This document shows, one piece after another, positions 1-10,230 of a DNA stretch of 64,000 nt. The position numbers were made by a program, and so were the translations under genes. The notes below the pieces were generated by a model. The model did not search any database. It was not told the origin of the DNA and was given only the letters and a program-made list of their open reading frames with translations. The first letter of the stretch is position 1; each line of letters starts with the position of its first letter. The DNA comes from Delphinapterus leucas. Lineage: Eukaryota; Chordata; Mammalia; Artiodactyla; Monodontidae. The DNA is taken from the NCBI RefSeq assembly GCF_002288925.2, contig NW_022098076.1, positions 76,774,009 to 76,838,008 of the forward strand, written 5' to 3'.

Positions 1-574
1 GGAACTTGGGGCTTCTGACCCTTCTTCCAGCACTATTTCCAGCATACCATCGTTGGAAGGAATGAAGGAGATGCAGGAGATGGCAGACTGGGCCCCCAGG
101 CTGGGAAAGTCCAGCTTCCACACATAACATCAGGAGCTCCCTGTCAGGCAGGAGAGCTCTGGATTGGAAGGATTGAATGTTGAGCTGGAATTTTCCACTG
201 CAGTACTCTAAGGCAGTGACCCTACTGCCCTTTCTGGGATGCCTCATTTCTCCCATCAGAGCGTGGATGGGTTTAATAATGCCCTAGGCATGGGCTGTGC
301 TTCCCCAAACACCATCATTTGCGGCTTTCCTTCACAGATTTTGCCATATCCATGCACCACTCAGACTATAATTTGCTTAATACTTTTCTTTAAATTGTCT
401 CATTTTAAACTTAAAAGTCTGAGCGAATGCATCACCTTCCCCCGGGGAATGACCCATAGATGCACCTGGTGCCCTAGGAATTGTCTCTTAGTCCTTGTTG
501 TGTTCATTTAGGGCAGGAAGACTTGATCCTCACCCTGAATTCTTCACTTAAAAAAACAACCATTACTAGGGAAT

Positions 575-770
575 GAGAATCTGGTATCTGTCAGATACTG
601 ACCTTGCTCTGAGTCTTCACTATGTTATTTAATCCTCGTTACAGCTCTGTGGGAGTACCTGTTATCCTCATGAGAGATCAAGGCATAGACAGGCTAGTTG
701 TTTGCCCAGGGTCTCACAGCTGGGAAATAGTTGAGCTGAATTTCATTACACTCTACTTCCAAAACCAATT
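575..770 (-). repeat. MIR SINE fragment
   Basis: The stretch follows the reverse complement of MIR: a 'tttaatcctcgttacagctc' core, an 'atcaaggcatagacaggct' segment equivalent to 'gaggcacagagaggtt', then 'gcccagggtctcacagctgg'. It is heavily diverged, as expected of this ancient mammalian SINE. Confidence 0.75.
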
Positions 771-1269
771 GATGTAAACTTGCTTGTCTTTTGAAATTAA
801 AAGTAAAATGATGCAAAGTTAAGAGCTGATGAGCAGGGCAGCGTCTGTGCTATGGAGGGACTCACTGTGCAGGCGGAAGGCATGTGACAGACAGTAGACA
901 TATGAATACAGTAGGGTAGGCCATGTGTAATAGAGGCATGGGCAAAGTGCAACATCCCGGCATGTAGGAGTATAGGAAGATCAGACAAGGTGCGGGCTAT
1001 AAGTCCCGGGGGTGGCGGCAGAGCGGGGAGATGGAGCAGGTAAGAGAAGCATTCCAGGCCCTGCTTTTCTGATGCCATGGCGAATGTCATTGACACTACT
1101 GGGTACTCTGTGGCCCCTTCTGATCACTTACAGTTCGTCCAGTAACATCTGTCCATGGGAGACCTTCTTGATGGGGTGGCTCTGCCTGGGGCCTTCTCCT
1201 GGTGTGGTGCTGTGTCACTATGTGATAGGCAATCAGGGTGGGAGTAAGGGTTCCTTCAGAAGCACAAGC

Positions 1270-1335
1270 TGGACTCATAGTTCTACCGCTTGGTGACTAT
1301 GACCTTGGCCTCAGTTTCCTCATCTACCAAATGTC
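1270..1335 (+). repeat. MIR SINE core fragment
   Basis: Short match to the MIR core: 'cttggtgactatgacctt' followed by 'cctcagtttcctcatctac'. The ends are not definable by eye. Confidence 0.55.
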
Positions 1336-2525
1336 CCATGGTTAACACAGAGATGTACCGTGTTTCCTCTTCCTGGAACAGCTTGCTGCCCACCTATGGG
1401 GGATGGGCAGCCTCCCATCTATGGGCAGCCTCCAGCTGCCAGCTCCTTGAGGGTCAGCTGCAGAGAAACCAATTTCCCCTTCTAGGGGCTGCCCACCCGT
1501 CTGACGACTGAGTGAAGTAGGGGTGGAGTGGCCCAGCCATTTTAACCTAATGAGGGACGCTCTGGTGGGCAAAACTCCCTCCAGAGCCCAGTGTCGATGG
1601 AGGCTTTGTGGAGACGGCATCGCAGTTCCACTTCTGCCTTTGCCCAGTGCTGCCTGCATCCCCTCTCTTTCACAGGGGCTGATCCCAGATAAACCCTTTG
1701 CACCCCAGACTCCATCTCAGCATCTGTTTCTGGAGAATCCAATCTGTGCCATAGCCATTTTACACACCCAGGACAAAGGAGGCATGCCGACAGTTTTGAT
1801 GAAACGAGGCTGGTTGTGAATCCAAATGTGAGACTTGTCCAGCTCATCAGGACCTACCTTCCGGCCAGTCCAAGAGTCATTTTTGGAGGAGGCACTGAAG
1901 GCATCAGGAAGGTCAGGCAGCAGGGTTCGGTTTTAGCCTCGCTGTGTGATCTGGCCCACATAGAACCAGGGCAAATCATCTGAAGACATAGGGCTGAGGG
2001 GCAATTGAAGGAGGCTTCTTGCGAGAGAATGGTGCTGAGGAAGATGGCCGGTATTTCTGGCACTGCATCACCTTAGTTAGTAGCTCCACGGATATATATT
2101 GAACACATATCACATGTGAGAGCTTGTGCTAGGAAGTGAAAAGTTTTGGACAAAAGCCTTGGGGAATTTCTATGACTCTGACCGTCCCCAAGAGCTGTTC
2201 CCCAGCCCCATGAGCTCCGGACGTTGTCCCAATCAGTTCTCTCCTTATCTGATTTCTTTTCACTCAACAGCTGAAGACTCTATAATAAGAATGAGCTTCA
2301 GCCAAAGAGTAAATAACTAAGCAAAAAACTCAAAATGCTCCTTCACCATTGAATATCATCAATTACTTATAAGATTTAAAATCCTCTTCTGATCCTTTCT
2401 GCTGCACCCACTGTTTCTACTGCATAGTCTGTATTATGAAAATCACATTTGGGGTGCTCTTTTTGTCACCTGACATTATTTTATACAGACTGTTCTTTGT
2501 TTCAATACAATGAACGTATCTGTCA

Positions 2526-2742
2526 TTTTTTTTTGTTTGTTTGTTTTTTTGCGGTACACGGGCCTCTCACTGTTGTGGCCTCTCCCATTGCGGAGCACAG
2601 GCTCCGGACGCGCAGGCCCAGCGGCCATGGCTCACGGGCCCAGCCGCTCTGCGGTATGTGGGATCTTCCCGGACCGGGGCACGAACCCGTGTCCCCTGCA
2701 TCGGCAGGCGGACTCTCAACCACTGCGCCACCAGGGAAGCCC
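2526..2742 (-). repeat. CHR-family tRNA-derived SINE, minus strand
   Basis: Read on the minus strand, it starts gggcttccctggtggcgcag, contains the tRNA-like box-B segment gggttcgtgcc and ends in an A-rich tail (the T/G-rich stretch at 2526-2556). A 15-base direct repeat, cgtatctgtcatttt, flanks it at 2515-2529 and 2743-2757 and is the target-site duplication. The perfect duplication and near-consensus body point to a fairly recent insertion. This SINE type indicates Cetacea, hippo or ruminant DNA. Confidence 0.93.
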
Positions 2743-2939
2743 CGTATCTGTCATTTTAATGCCCGCACAATACCTATTGTATGATCAGATCATACTTGGT
2801 TTAACTACACCCTATTGCTAGCTAAGTATTGCATAAGCTTCTAGATCTTCACTGACATAGAAAAATGTATAATTACATTTGCATGCATAGAGTATGTTAT
2901 TCTTTTCCTCTTAGGTAACTTACACTGGGTATCACCCCA

Positions 2940-3400
2940 GAGGTAAAATCATGCAAGGTATATGATCATTTTGTCAGCATGCCCTCTGGAAAGCATGGTC
3001 AAATTTATAGTGCCACCAGCAATACACAAGTGTTTTCTCTACACCTCTGCCAGTTTTGAGTTTTACACCTTCTAAAATTTTGTTGTTAATTTAACAGGTT
3101 GATGTTCTTCTTGGTTCTAATTTTTATTTTTTTCATAATTCTTTTTTTTGTATTGGAGTATATTTGCTTTACGATGTTGTGTTAGTTTCTTCTGTACAAC
3201 AAAGTGAATCAGCTGTACATATACATATATCACCTCCCTCTTGGACCTCCCTTCCCCCGATCCCACCCATCTAGGTCATCACAGAGCACCGAGTTGAGCT
3301 CCCTGTGCTATACAGCAGGTTCCCATTAGCTATTTATTTTAGACATGGTAGTGCACGTATGTCAATCCTAATTTTTAATTTGCATCTCTCTTATGGAGAC
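2940..3400 (-). repeat. Old L1 fragment interrupted by a younger L1 3' end
   Basis: Outer sequence ('gtgccaccagcaatacacaa' at about 3010, resuming at 'taatttgcatctctc' near 3377) resembles the antisense of an old L1 ORF2 end. Inside it, about 3141-3375, lies a separate L1 3' end in minus orientation: its reverse complement ends 'tatactccaatacaaaaa', the usual artiodactyl L1 terminus. A rough direct repeat 'ctaattttta' flanks the inner piece. Both are 5'-truncated and non-coding. Confidence 0.7.
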
Positions 3401-3444
3401 CTTTCAGAAAGTATTTTTTTCTTAAGGAACAGTGTCCCATCTTG

Positions 3445-3460
3445 CCAGGAGATGGCGCTG
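3445..3460 (+). promoter_or_regulatory. CTCF-like motif
   Basis: CCAGGAGATGGCGC matches the CTCF core (CCASYAGRKGGCRS) at 13 of 14 positions. By-eye match only; occupancy is unknown. Confidence 0.4.
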
Positions 3461-4589
3461 TGACTCTGTGCTTAGGCTTCTTGAGACAGCCCGTGCTGTT
3501 AGTGATGGGCTGTGTGGATGCACCAGAAGAGGGGATGTTAAGAAATCCTCTGGTCCACCCTGGACCCCCAGTTTCCCACCTGAGTTCAGAAGACCTGGTT
3601 TTGTTGAGGAGATGACACCCCACCTGCTGAATCTGCCTTGCCCCACCCCACAGAGTATCTATCACCCTCTTGAAGTTCAACAGAATCCAAGGTTATGAAG
3701 TGTCCACTGCAGGCCAGACATGGATCACACCCTCCCCCAAACTCACAAGCAAGTGGAGGACAAAATCAACTCTAAATGCTGTACTTCCTATAAAATAGCT
3801 GCAAAGTGCTCTGAGTGATTGGGAATTGGAAAGATTGCCTCCAACTACAGGTATTTGGGGCCTTGGAGGACATGGGCACTGAGCTGGGCCAGCTGGGGCA
3901 GGAGGCAGCTGAGCAGAGTGTGGATGGGTGGGAGTGGGGGCCAGGGATTGGGGGTCTGATCAAGAGCCACTGTGAGCCTGGAGCTCTGGTGGAGACCACC
4001 AGGAAGATGAGGCTGTGGAGACCCCCAAAGAGCTGAACTATGGCAGGCCCTGAATGCCACGTCAAGAAGCATGGACTTGGTTTTGTTAGAGGTGTGCTTG
4101 TGGAAGTGTCACAGCAAGAAAGTGGCGGGGTGGTCCTCGCGCTTTGGCAAAAGTAGCCTGAGGTCTAGATGATTCGGTGGTTTTCCTCATGTGTTCTGCG
4201 GACACATCCTCCTCTCATCTGACTGGTTCTCAGAAGTGGTTGATATGATCGCCCACTGCCCATGCTCTCTTTCCTTGGCTTCTGTGAAAGCACAGCGCTC
4301 CTTTCCCCCTCCTGCCTCTGTGGCTCCTCCTCAGTCTCCTCTGCAGCTTCTTCCCCTTCATCCAGCCTGAAACATGACTTCACGAAGGCTGCTCTCACTG
4401 TGCACTCTCCCCTGGGCGATCTCGGCCTGCTCTCGGCTTAATTACACCCTATCCCAGGATGACTCAGCCCCGGCCTCCCCTCTGAGCTCCAGACCCATAC
4501 CTCCAACTGCCTCTGCGACAGTTCCTTATGAATGTTTGGAAAGCATCTTTAATTCACGTCCCAAATTTCCCCACTGAACCTTGCCTAAT

Positions 4590-5500
4590 GCTGGTCCTCT
4601 TCCGGCATTCCTTGACTGAGTGGACGCACCACCATTCATCCTGTTGGGCCAGTTAAAATCCCAGAGGCTTCTTTGCCACCTGCCTCTTCCTCACCCCATT
4701 TCCAACCTCTCCACAAGTCCATTGACCCTACTTCCTCCACAGTGGTCAGTGCTGTCTGCTTCTTTCCTCGCCTCTGCCATTGACGCAGGTGGAAGCTACA
4801 GAGGCTGTTCCGGGCCACTTAGAGCCACTGCAGAGTCTCCTAACCGATCTTCCTCCTTCCACTCTGGTCCCTCTCCTACCTCCTCTTCACACTGTGGCCA
4901 GAGTCATCTTTTCGAAATGTAGAAGCGACCATGTCACTCACTGTCCCAGTGAAATCTCCACTGCTTCCTATTGCTTAAAAAAAAACATTTTATTAAGATA
5001 ACATAGGAAAGAACATAGAACAAATGTACAATTGAACACTCCTGAAAGCAACTGCCGTGAAAGGAGGCAGCACCTTGCCAGCCATCCCACTCCATGTGCC
5101 CTCAAAAGAGAACAGCCCCCTTCTCCCACCCTCCTGCCTTCTCCAGATCCCTGCAGGGCTTTCACAAGGCTGTTCCCTCTGCTAGAAATGCTCTTCCTTC
5201 CCTGTATCTCCCAGTTAACCCCAACTTATTTTTGTATCTCACTTGGAGGGTTTCCTCCTCAGAGGGGCCTTCTCCACCTTCCCGGATTTGATCAACCCTC
5301 CTGCTTGAGCCTCTCGCTGTGCGCTCCCTTCTCCTCTGCAGCACAGGTCAAGGTTGTGATTTTTCCACTTGTCTGTGACGTGATATGATTAATGACCATC
5401 AGCCCGACGAGGGTGAGGGTTATGTTTGCTTTTGCTCACCGTTGTCTCTCCGCTGTCTAGCCGGGTGCCTGGCACATAGTATGTGTTTGATTAAAAAATT
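4590..5500 (+). repeat. L2 LINE, 3' portion
   Basis: Order and wording follow the L2 3' region in sense orientation: 'ccagagtcatcttttcgaaa', 'ccatgtcactcactgtccca', 'ggctgttccctctgctagaa', and the terminal 'gtgcctggcacatagtatgt' before 'tgattaaaa'. An A-rich piece near 4976-5035 may be a separate insertion. No open ORF2 remains. Confidence 0.85.
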
Positions 5501-8500
5501 GCTGACTGCTGTCCAGGGAGAGGTAGGCAGCAGACATCACAATTAGGAAAGGCTCTGGGTCTGGAGACCTGGACGGCGGAGGCCTAATTCCCTGAGAGGT
5601 GAGGGCTGAAACAGTGGGGATAGGTGGTGTGACCTGGAGAAGAATGACGCAGTGAGAAGAGGACGGGGACTTGTCTCCAGAACCCCCGAGGCCATGCCAG
5701 GGTTCTTCCAATGCAGGAGCCAGGCCTGGATGGGGATGGCTGGAGAGGCTCCTGGGCCCAACCACTCCCGCTCGGGGCCACTGGGGCTGAGCTAAGTGGA
5801 AACAAATGTTCCCTGGCTTCCCCCCAGCCCAGTTCTGGTGGGCGAGCAGCAGCCCCTCCTTCTCAGCCCCTGCTCCCCACTCCCCCTCTTTCCAGCTCCC
5901 CTGGGTTCTTTTTCCCTTTGACTGATGGGGTGATGGGAAGGCTGGGTGCGTGGATAGGGTTGAGAGATGTGGAAGATGTGAGGCCGGTGGGCTCTGTGGG
6001 GAACCAGGTCCTGGGGTGGGGGTGGGGGGGTCCCTTGGATAAAGACCCAGAGGGAGTCTCAGGGAAACCTGACCTGCAAGACAGGGAAAGACTGGTTAAA
6101 GCTGGGAACCAGGCATTTGAGTTCCCACTCTGGGCTGGAAAGGCACATTCTCATGATTTCAGGTGGGCTGCGAAAAGCTGGAGTAGAGCATCTGGGATTC
6201 AGAAGGGTGAGGAAAGTGATTCTCTCTTTTTTCTATCTTTTTTCTTCCCTCTGTCTCTCTAGAGGACTGGCCTTTCCTCTCTCTGTTCTCCTGGGACCCA
6301 GAGACCTAGTGCCCTGAGGAATTCTCAAGTCCAGTCACCACCCTGAAGGAATGAGAGCTAGGTCCCATTGCTGGGGAAGGAGGGAGGGAGGGATGATGGT
6401 AGGGAGGGACAGAGAGAGGGAGGTGATTGGGAGGGGAAGGGTCACAGGCCCAAATTCCTGGGCTCCTGCAGCTTCAGTCATTCTGAGAAACAAAGAAACA
6501 GAGAAAGTGATTTAGAGACAGACACAAATAGAGACCGAATTATGGAGATGGGAGAGACATGAAAAGACACACAGAAAGACAGTGAGAGAGAGAATCCGAC
6601 AGACAGAGGGCTCTGCTTTCCCCTGCAGCGATTCTGATGTTATCTGTCTCCAGCTGCCTCTCTCCCTCTCCACGGTCCCCACCTCTGCCCCTCCTTCCTC
6701 TCCAACCCCACAGCCAGACACCCCTGTCTCTCCTTCCCCACCTTTCTTTTGCGACGAGGCCTAGGCCTAAGGCAGAGAGATGGGGGAAGAGGTGGAGGGG
6801 CCCAGAGGACAGAGAGGGGGATCAGAGTGGCACCACCCCATTCATGCTGCAGAGGTGATGTGTGTGTGCGTTTGTGTGTGCATGTGATCTCCAGGGAAGC
6901 AGCATGTGTCTCAGCCTGAGCCAGCCCACCTGCGTGTCCATCCAAACCTGTGGGTGAAATTTACCCAGCGTTGTCTAGGAGAGGTGAGGGAGTCCTGTGG
7001 TTTCTGTGGGGTATCTGGCAGTCTGTGCCCAGCTGTGGGTGTGTACGAGCGTGCATGCGTATGCATGCATCTTGATCTGTCTTTGTATGCCTCTGGCTCC
7101 ATCTCCTAGTTTCCCAGCCCTGCTCCGTGGAGGGTCTTCTAAAGTGACAGTGATGGACTGAAGCCTCAGGAACATCTGAACTCATCTCTCTGAAGGTTTG
7201 AGGGCTTAAGGGCAGAAGTCATTGCTCTAGCTCTGACCAGAGGCCAGCCAACCCCTCGATGGGGTGCAGAGAAGGCAGAAGGCAGTGGGCAGAGGCAAGG
7301 TTGCCCTTGGGACAGGGGCCCTGGGAACTGGGGCTTCGGGAGGCCTGCCCATCACAGACTACAGCCCACCCCTCCCCTGCCTCAGTGCTTCTGCAGGCAC
7401 TACTGGGCCGGCTGACTCTGGAATGGGATTCAGGGGTGCATTGGTGGGGGGAGCACGAGGGCTTGGGGAGTCCAGATATGGCCAAATATTCTACAAGGTC
7501 TGGCCAGAGAGAGTACTGCCGGAGGGGTGGGGCCTTCTGCGTGTGTTTGTAGGAAAGGTGGGGGGTGGGGGCAGAAAGGCTGCCTGCGGGGGAGAAGGCT
7601 TCTTGGCAAACGCCCCAGTTTCCTGAGCTGATCCCTGCTCCCTGCCACTGCTCCCAATTCTGTTGTTTCAATAACATCATTTTTATCCACCCCACAGAGA
7701 GACCGTGTCTTAGGAGGGGGAGGGGAGGGACAGGGCTAGGGCATGAGGGGGTGGTAATGGAGAGAGGCTGGGGTCTGGAGGCAGCAGGGACTAGATTTGG
7801 GGCGATCCCTCCTCAGGCAGAGGCAGGGCGGTCCCAGAGCCCTGGTCCCCTGATGACAAAGACAAATACATTAAAATTCTTGCCTCGGAGAAGAATGCAG
7901 GATAGGGAGAGCATTTCATAATCTACAATAACAGTAGCAGGGTGGGGGCGGGGGACCGGGGGGGGGCAGGGGGCTCAGAACCCAGGCAGTGGTCCCCAGG
8001 GGGTTGGTCGTTGGCCACCTGCAGCCTCCAGGGACCCCCAGAGCCCTCCAGCCGCCTGTTCAGCACCATCTGGCCTGAGTGTGTGCCCAACCTGGGCATG
8101 TCATTGAGGGTGCAGGGTCTGGAGTTGGCACTGCCCTGCAGCAACAGCAACTGTGTATAAAATTAAGAGGTGCAGGGGCTGTGTATGGCATCTGGATGCT
8201 CTTAAGGGCTAAAATGGGAGGGGCTGCACTTGGGCCATGCCCCCCTGGCTATCTCCCTCAGCCACTAGCCCCCTTCTCTAGAACGCTCCAGCACCCTGAC
8301 CAGAACTCTCAGTACCCAGTACAAGGAATTAGACTGACTCAACCTGGACACCAGGGCCCTGGGGTGGGGCTCCCAGCAAACCCAGGGGCTTCCCTATATG
8401 CCTAGGCCAATGTTTCTCCATTTCCTTTCTCTTCTCCACTTGCTCATCCTTCCTTTCCTAGATCTGCCTCCTCCCCTGGGATAGGCATCTGTGGTCTTTT

Positions 8501-8914
8501 ATTGCAACCCCAGCCCATTGTGATCCACTCGTGCCCACACTCGGAACCTTGCCTTCTCTCTGCTCACCAGGGTGTTCCTCTTATTTCTTTGGGCAGTGGC
8601 CTCATTCCCCAAGTTCAGGTGCTCCCCGCCCCTCCCATTCCAGAAGACCAGGAGCTTTCCTCTAGGTGCCTGAAGTTTCTGCCACACGGGCTTGAGGTCG
8701 TCTGTCTGTCCTCTCCACCCAGGAGCACCCTTACAGCTTGATGGCTGCTCTGGATAGCGGTGGTAGGGAGACTGGCCTTTGCTGTGGAATGTCCTGCACC
8801 ACCTGTCCCTCGGCACCCCTAGGGCACACGGGGCCAGAGGGAGGAGCAGGGACTACAGCTCCCTGCCAGCCCGCTTGGTGTGATGAATGGAGCTGTCCTT
8901 CCTCCCCACGGGGC

Positions 8915-8956
8915 CTTTGATCTCCCCCCATGGGGAGGGGGCCAGGGGCATCAAAG
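8915..8956. promoter_or_regulatory. Inverted pair of TCF/LEF motifs upstream of WNT6
   Basis: CTTTGAT at 8915-8921 and its exact reverse complement ATCAAAG at 8950-8956 each match the TCF/LEF consensus (CTTTGWW). They face each other about 1.2 kb upstream of the WNT6 ATG and flank a C- then G-rich stretch centred on ccatgg. Such sites bind the TCF/beta-catenin effectors of canonical Wnt signalling. Function here is inferred only from motif and position. Confidence 0.45.
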
Positions 8957-9976
8957 ACATTTTTGTGGCATTAGAGAATCAGATAAACGCCATCTCACCT
9001 GCAGCTGGCCCTCCCACCCCCTCTGGCCCCGGCCAAGTTGGGGGGAGCGGCCTGAGGCAGGGACCCACGGACCCACGAGGCCCGGCTGCAGCGAGTTCTG
9101 ACCCTTCACTCTCTTGGAAGTCTGCAAGCTCCACTCTGTCGCTCGCCTACACGTGCGAGCGCTGGATCGCAGGCCATAAAGAGGTTCTTCTTGCTGTGTC
9201 CTCTCCCCTCCGCACCTCCTCCCCTGAACTCGGGCCTGATGAGGCGGGGGCTGGGGAGGAGAGTGGAGGCCTAGCGCTTCCTCCCGTGCTCAGGGAAAGG
9301 CTGAAAGAGGGGCGTGCGGCGCGGAGGCCGGGTCCCGTAAGAGGTGACCCCTCCGGAGTGTGCCCATCGGGCCGTCGAGTTCGACACCCCTAGCTGGAGC
9401 ACCCAGCGCCCGGGGCCAACTTCCTCTCCTGGCCCCCGCTCCAGCATCCCACTCCGCACCGCCCCCCAACCCAAACTCCCTCATTCCTGGGAAGTTTTCT
9501 CTCTTTACAGTCAACAAACCTGTCAAACGTCTCTCTTCCAGCCCGTCCCCCATTCCTCAGCTCCTTTTCCTTCCCCCGCTAACCCTTCTCCACCCTACTT
9601 TCCCGCCCCTCCTTGCCCCCGACTCCGGGCGGCGGCCGGGGGCTCCCAGGCGGTGAGAGGCGAGGTGAGGGGGCGAGGCGGGCGGGTCCCCCAGCCACGA
9701 GCGCGCTCGGGCCCCGCCCCGGGACCTCGCTCCCGCCCTCCGCTGAGCTCCGCGCCCGCCGCCCCGGGGCGCTCGGCTCCCTCCCGAGAGTCCCGTCGCC
9801 TGACTGTCGCAACTGCCACCCCCACGGCCCCCCTGCCCCCCGCCCCCGCCCCGGCCCCGCTCCCCTCCCACCCCCACCCCCGGCTCTGATTTCTTCTCCC
9901 GAGCGAGCTCGGCAGGAGACACAGGCGCTGGCTGCCCCGTCCGCTCTCCGCCTCCGCCGCGCCCTCCTCGCCCGGG

Positions 9977-10072
9977 ATGGGCCCCCCCGCCGCCGCCGCC
10001 GCCGCCGCCGCCCCCGCCGCCGCCGGAGCCATCGCCTCCCGGCCGCCGCCGCCGTCGCCGCGCTCGCCCTGA
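9977..10072 (+). other. Upstream ORF of 31 codons with polyalanine, on a GCC repeat
   Basis: An ATG at 9977 with G at -3 and G at +4 (strong Kozak context) opens a 31-codon frame ending in TGA at 10070-10072, 78 bases before the WNT6 ATG. A GCC tract at about 9987-10024 makes it read through alanine runs. It lies in the 5' UTR only if transcription starts upstream of 9977, which the sequence does not show. No peptide function is implied. Confidence 0.45.
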
Positions 10073-10150
10073 AGCCCGGGCCCCCGCGCGCACCGGCTGG
10101 ACCCGCAGCCTCGTCCCCTGGCCGCCCCGGCCCGCGGTAGAGCTGTCACG

Positions 10151-10230
10151 ATGCAGCCGCCTGCGCCCTCCCGCCTGAGGCTGCTGTTCCTGCTGCTCCT
10201 GTGTCCGGCGCACGTCGGCGGACTGTGGTG
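10151..10230 (+). CDS. WNT6: WNT6 coding exon 1
   Basis: Encodes the signal peptide and the start of the mature protein, up to LWW. The ATG at 10151 has A at -3 and begins MQPPAPSRLRLL, in register with other mammalian WNT6 proteins. The exon ends after two bases of codon 27, with the consensus donor gtgagt at 10231. Intron 1 is 8949 bases long. Confidence 0.96.

Larger units (their letters stand above)
1..8900. other. Intergenic DNA upstream of WNT6
   Basis: No gene recognised. Reading frames here are short, unrelated to known proteins, or derived from repeats. Recognisable content is listed separately: MIR pieces near 575-770 and 1270-1335, a CHR SINE at 2526-2742, nested L1 fragments at 2940-3400 and an L2 at 4590-5500. 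From 6370 to 6620 the DNA is purine-rich and low in complexity (GGGA and AGAG tracts). I see nothing recognisable between 5500 and 6370 or from 6900 to 8900. The PRKAG3 gene expected further upstream by mammalian synteny is not reached. Confidence 0.7.

Noticed and set aside
2700..2742. tRNA gene suggested by box-B-like gggttcgtgcc (also in the other SINE copies)
   Set aside because: The tRNA-like part belongs to SINEs; no cloverleaf with an anticodon arm can be drawn as a functional tRNA.
2449..2821. Open frames of 66-111 codons over a CHR SINE (similar ones at 48484-48819, 52305-52598 and 60122-60571)
   Set aside because: They are translations of the SINE sequence and recur at every copy; no protein is implied.
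1..10000. Exons of PRKAG3, the expected upstream neighbour
   Set aside because: No CBS-domain coding sequence or splice-linked exons recognised; the gene probably lies outside the window.
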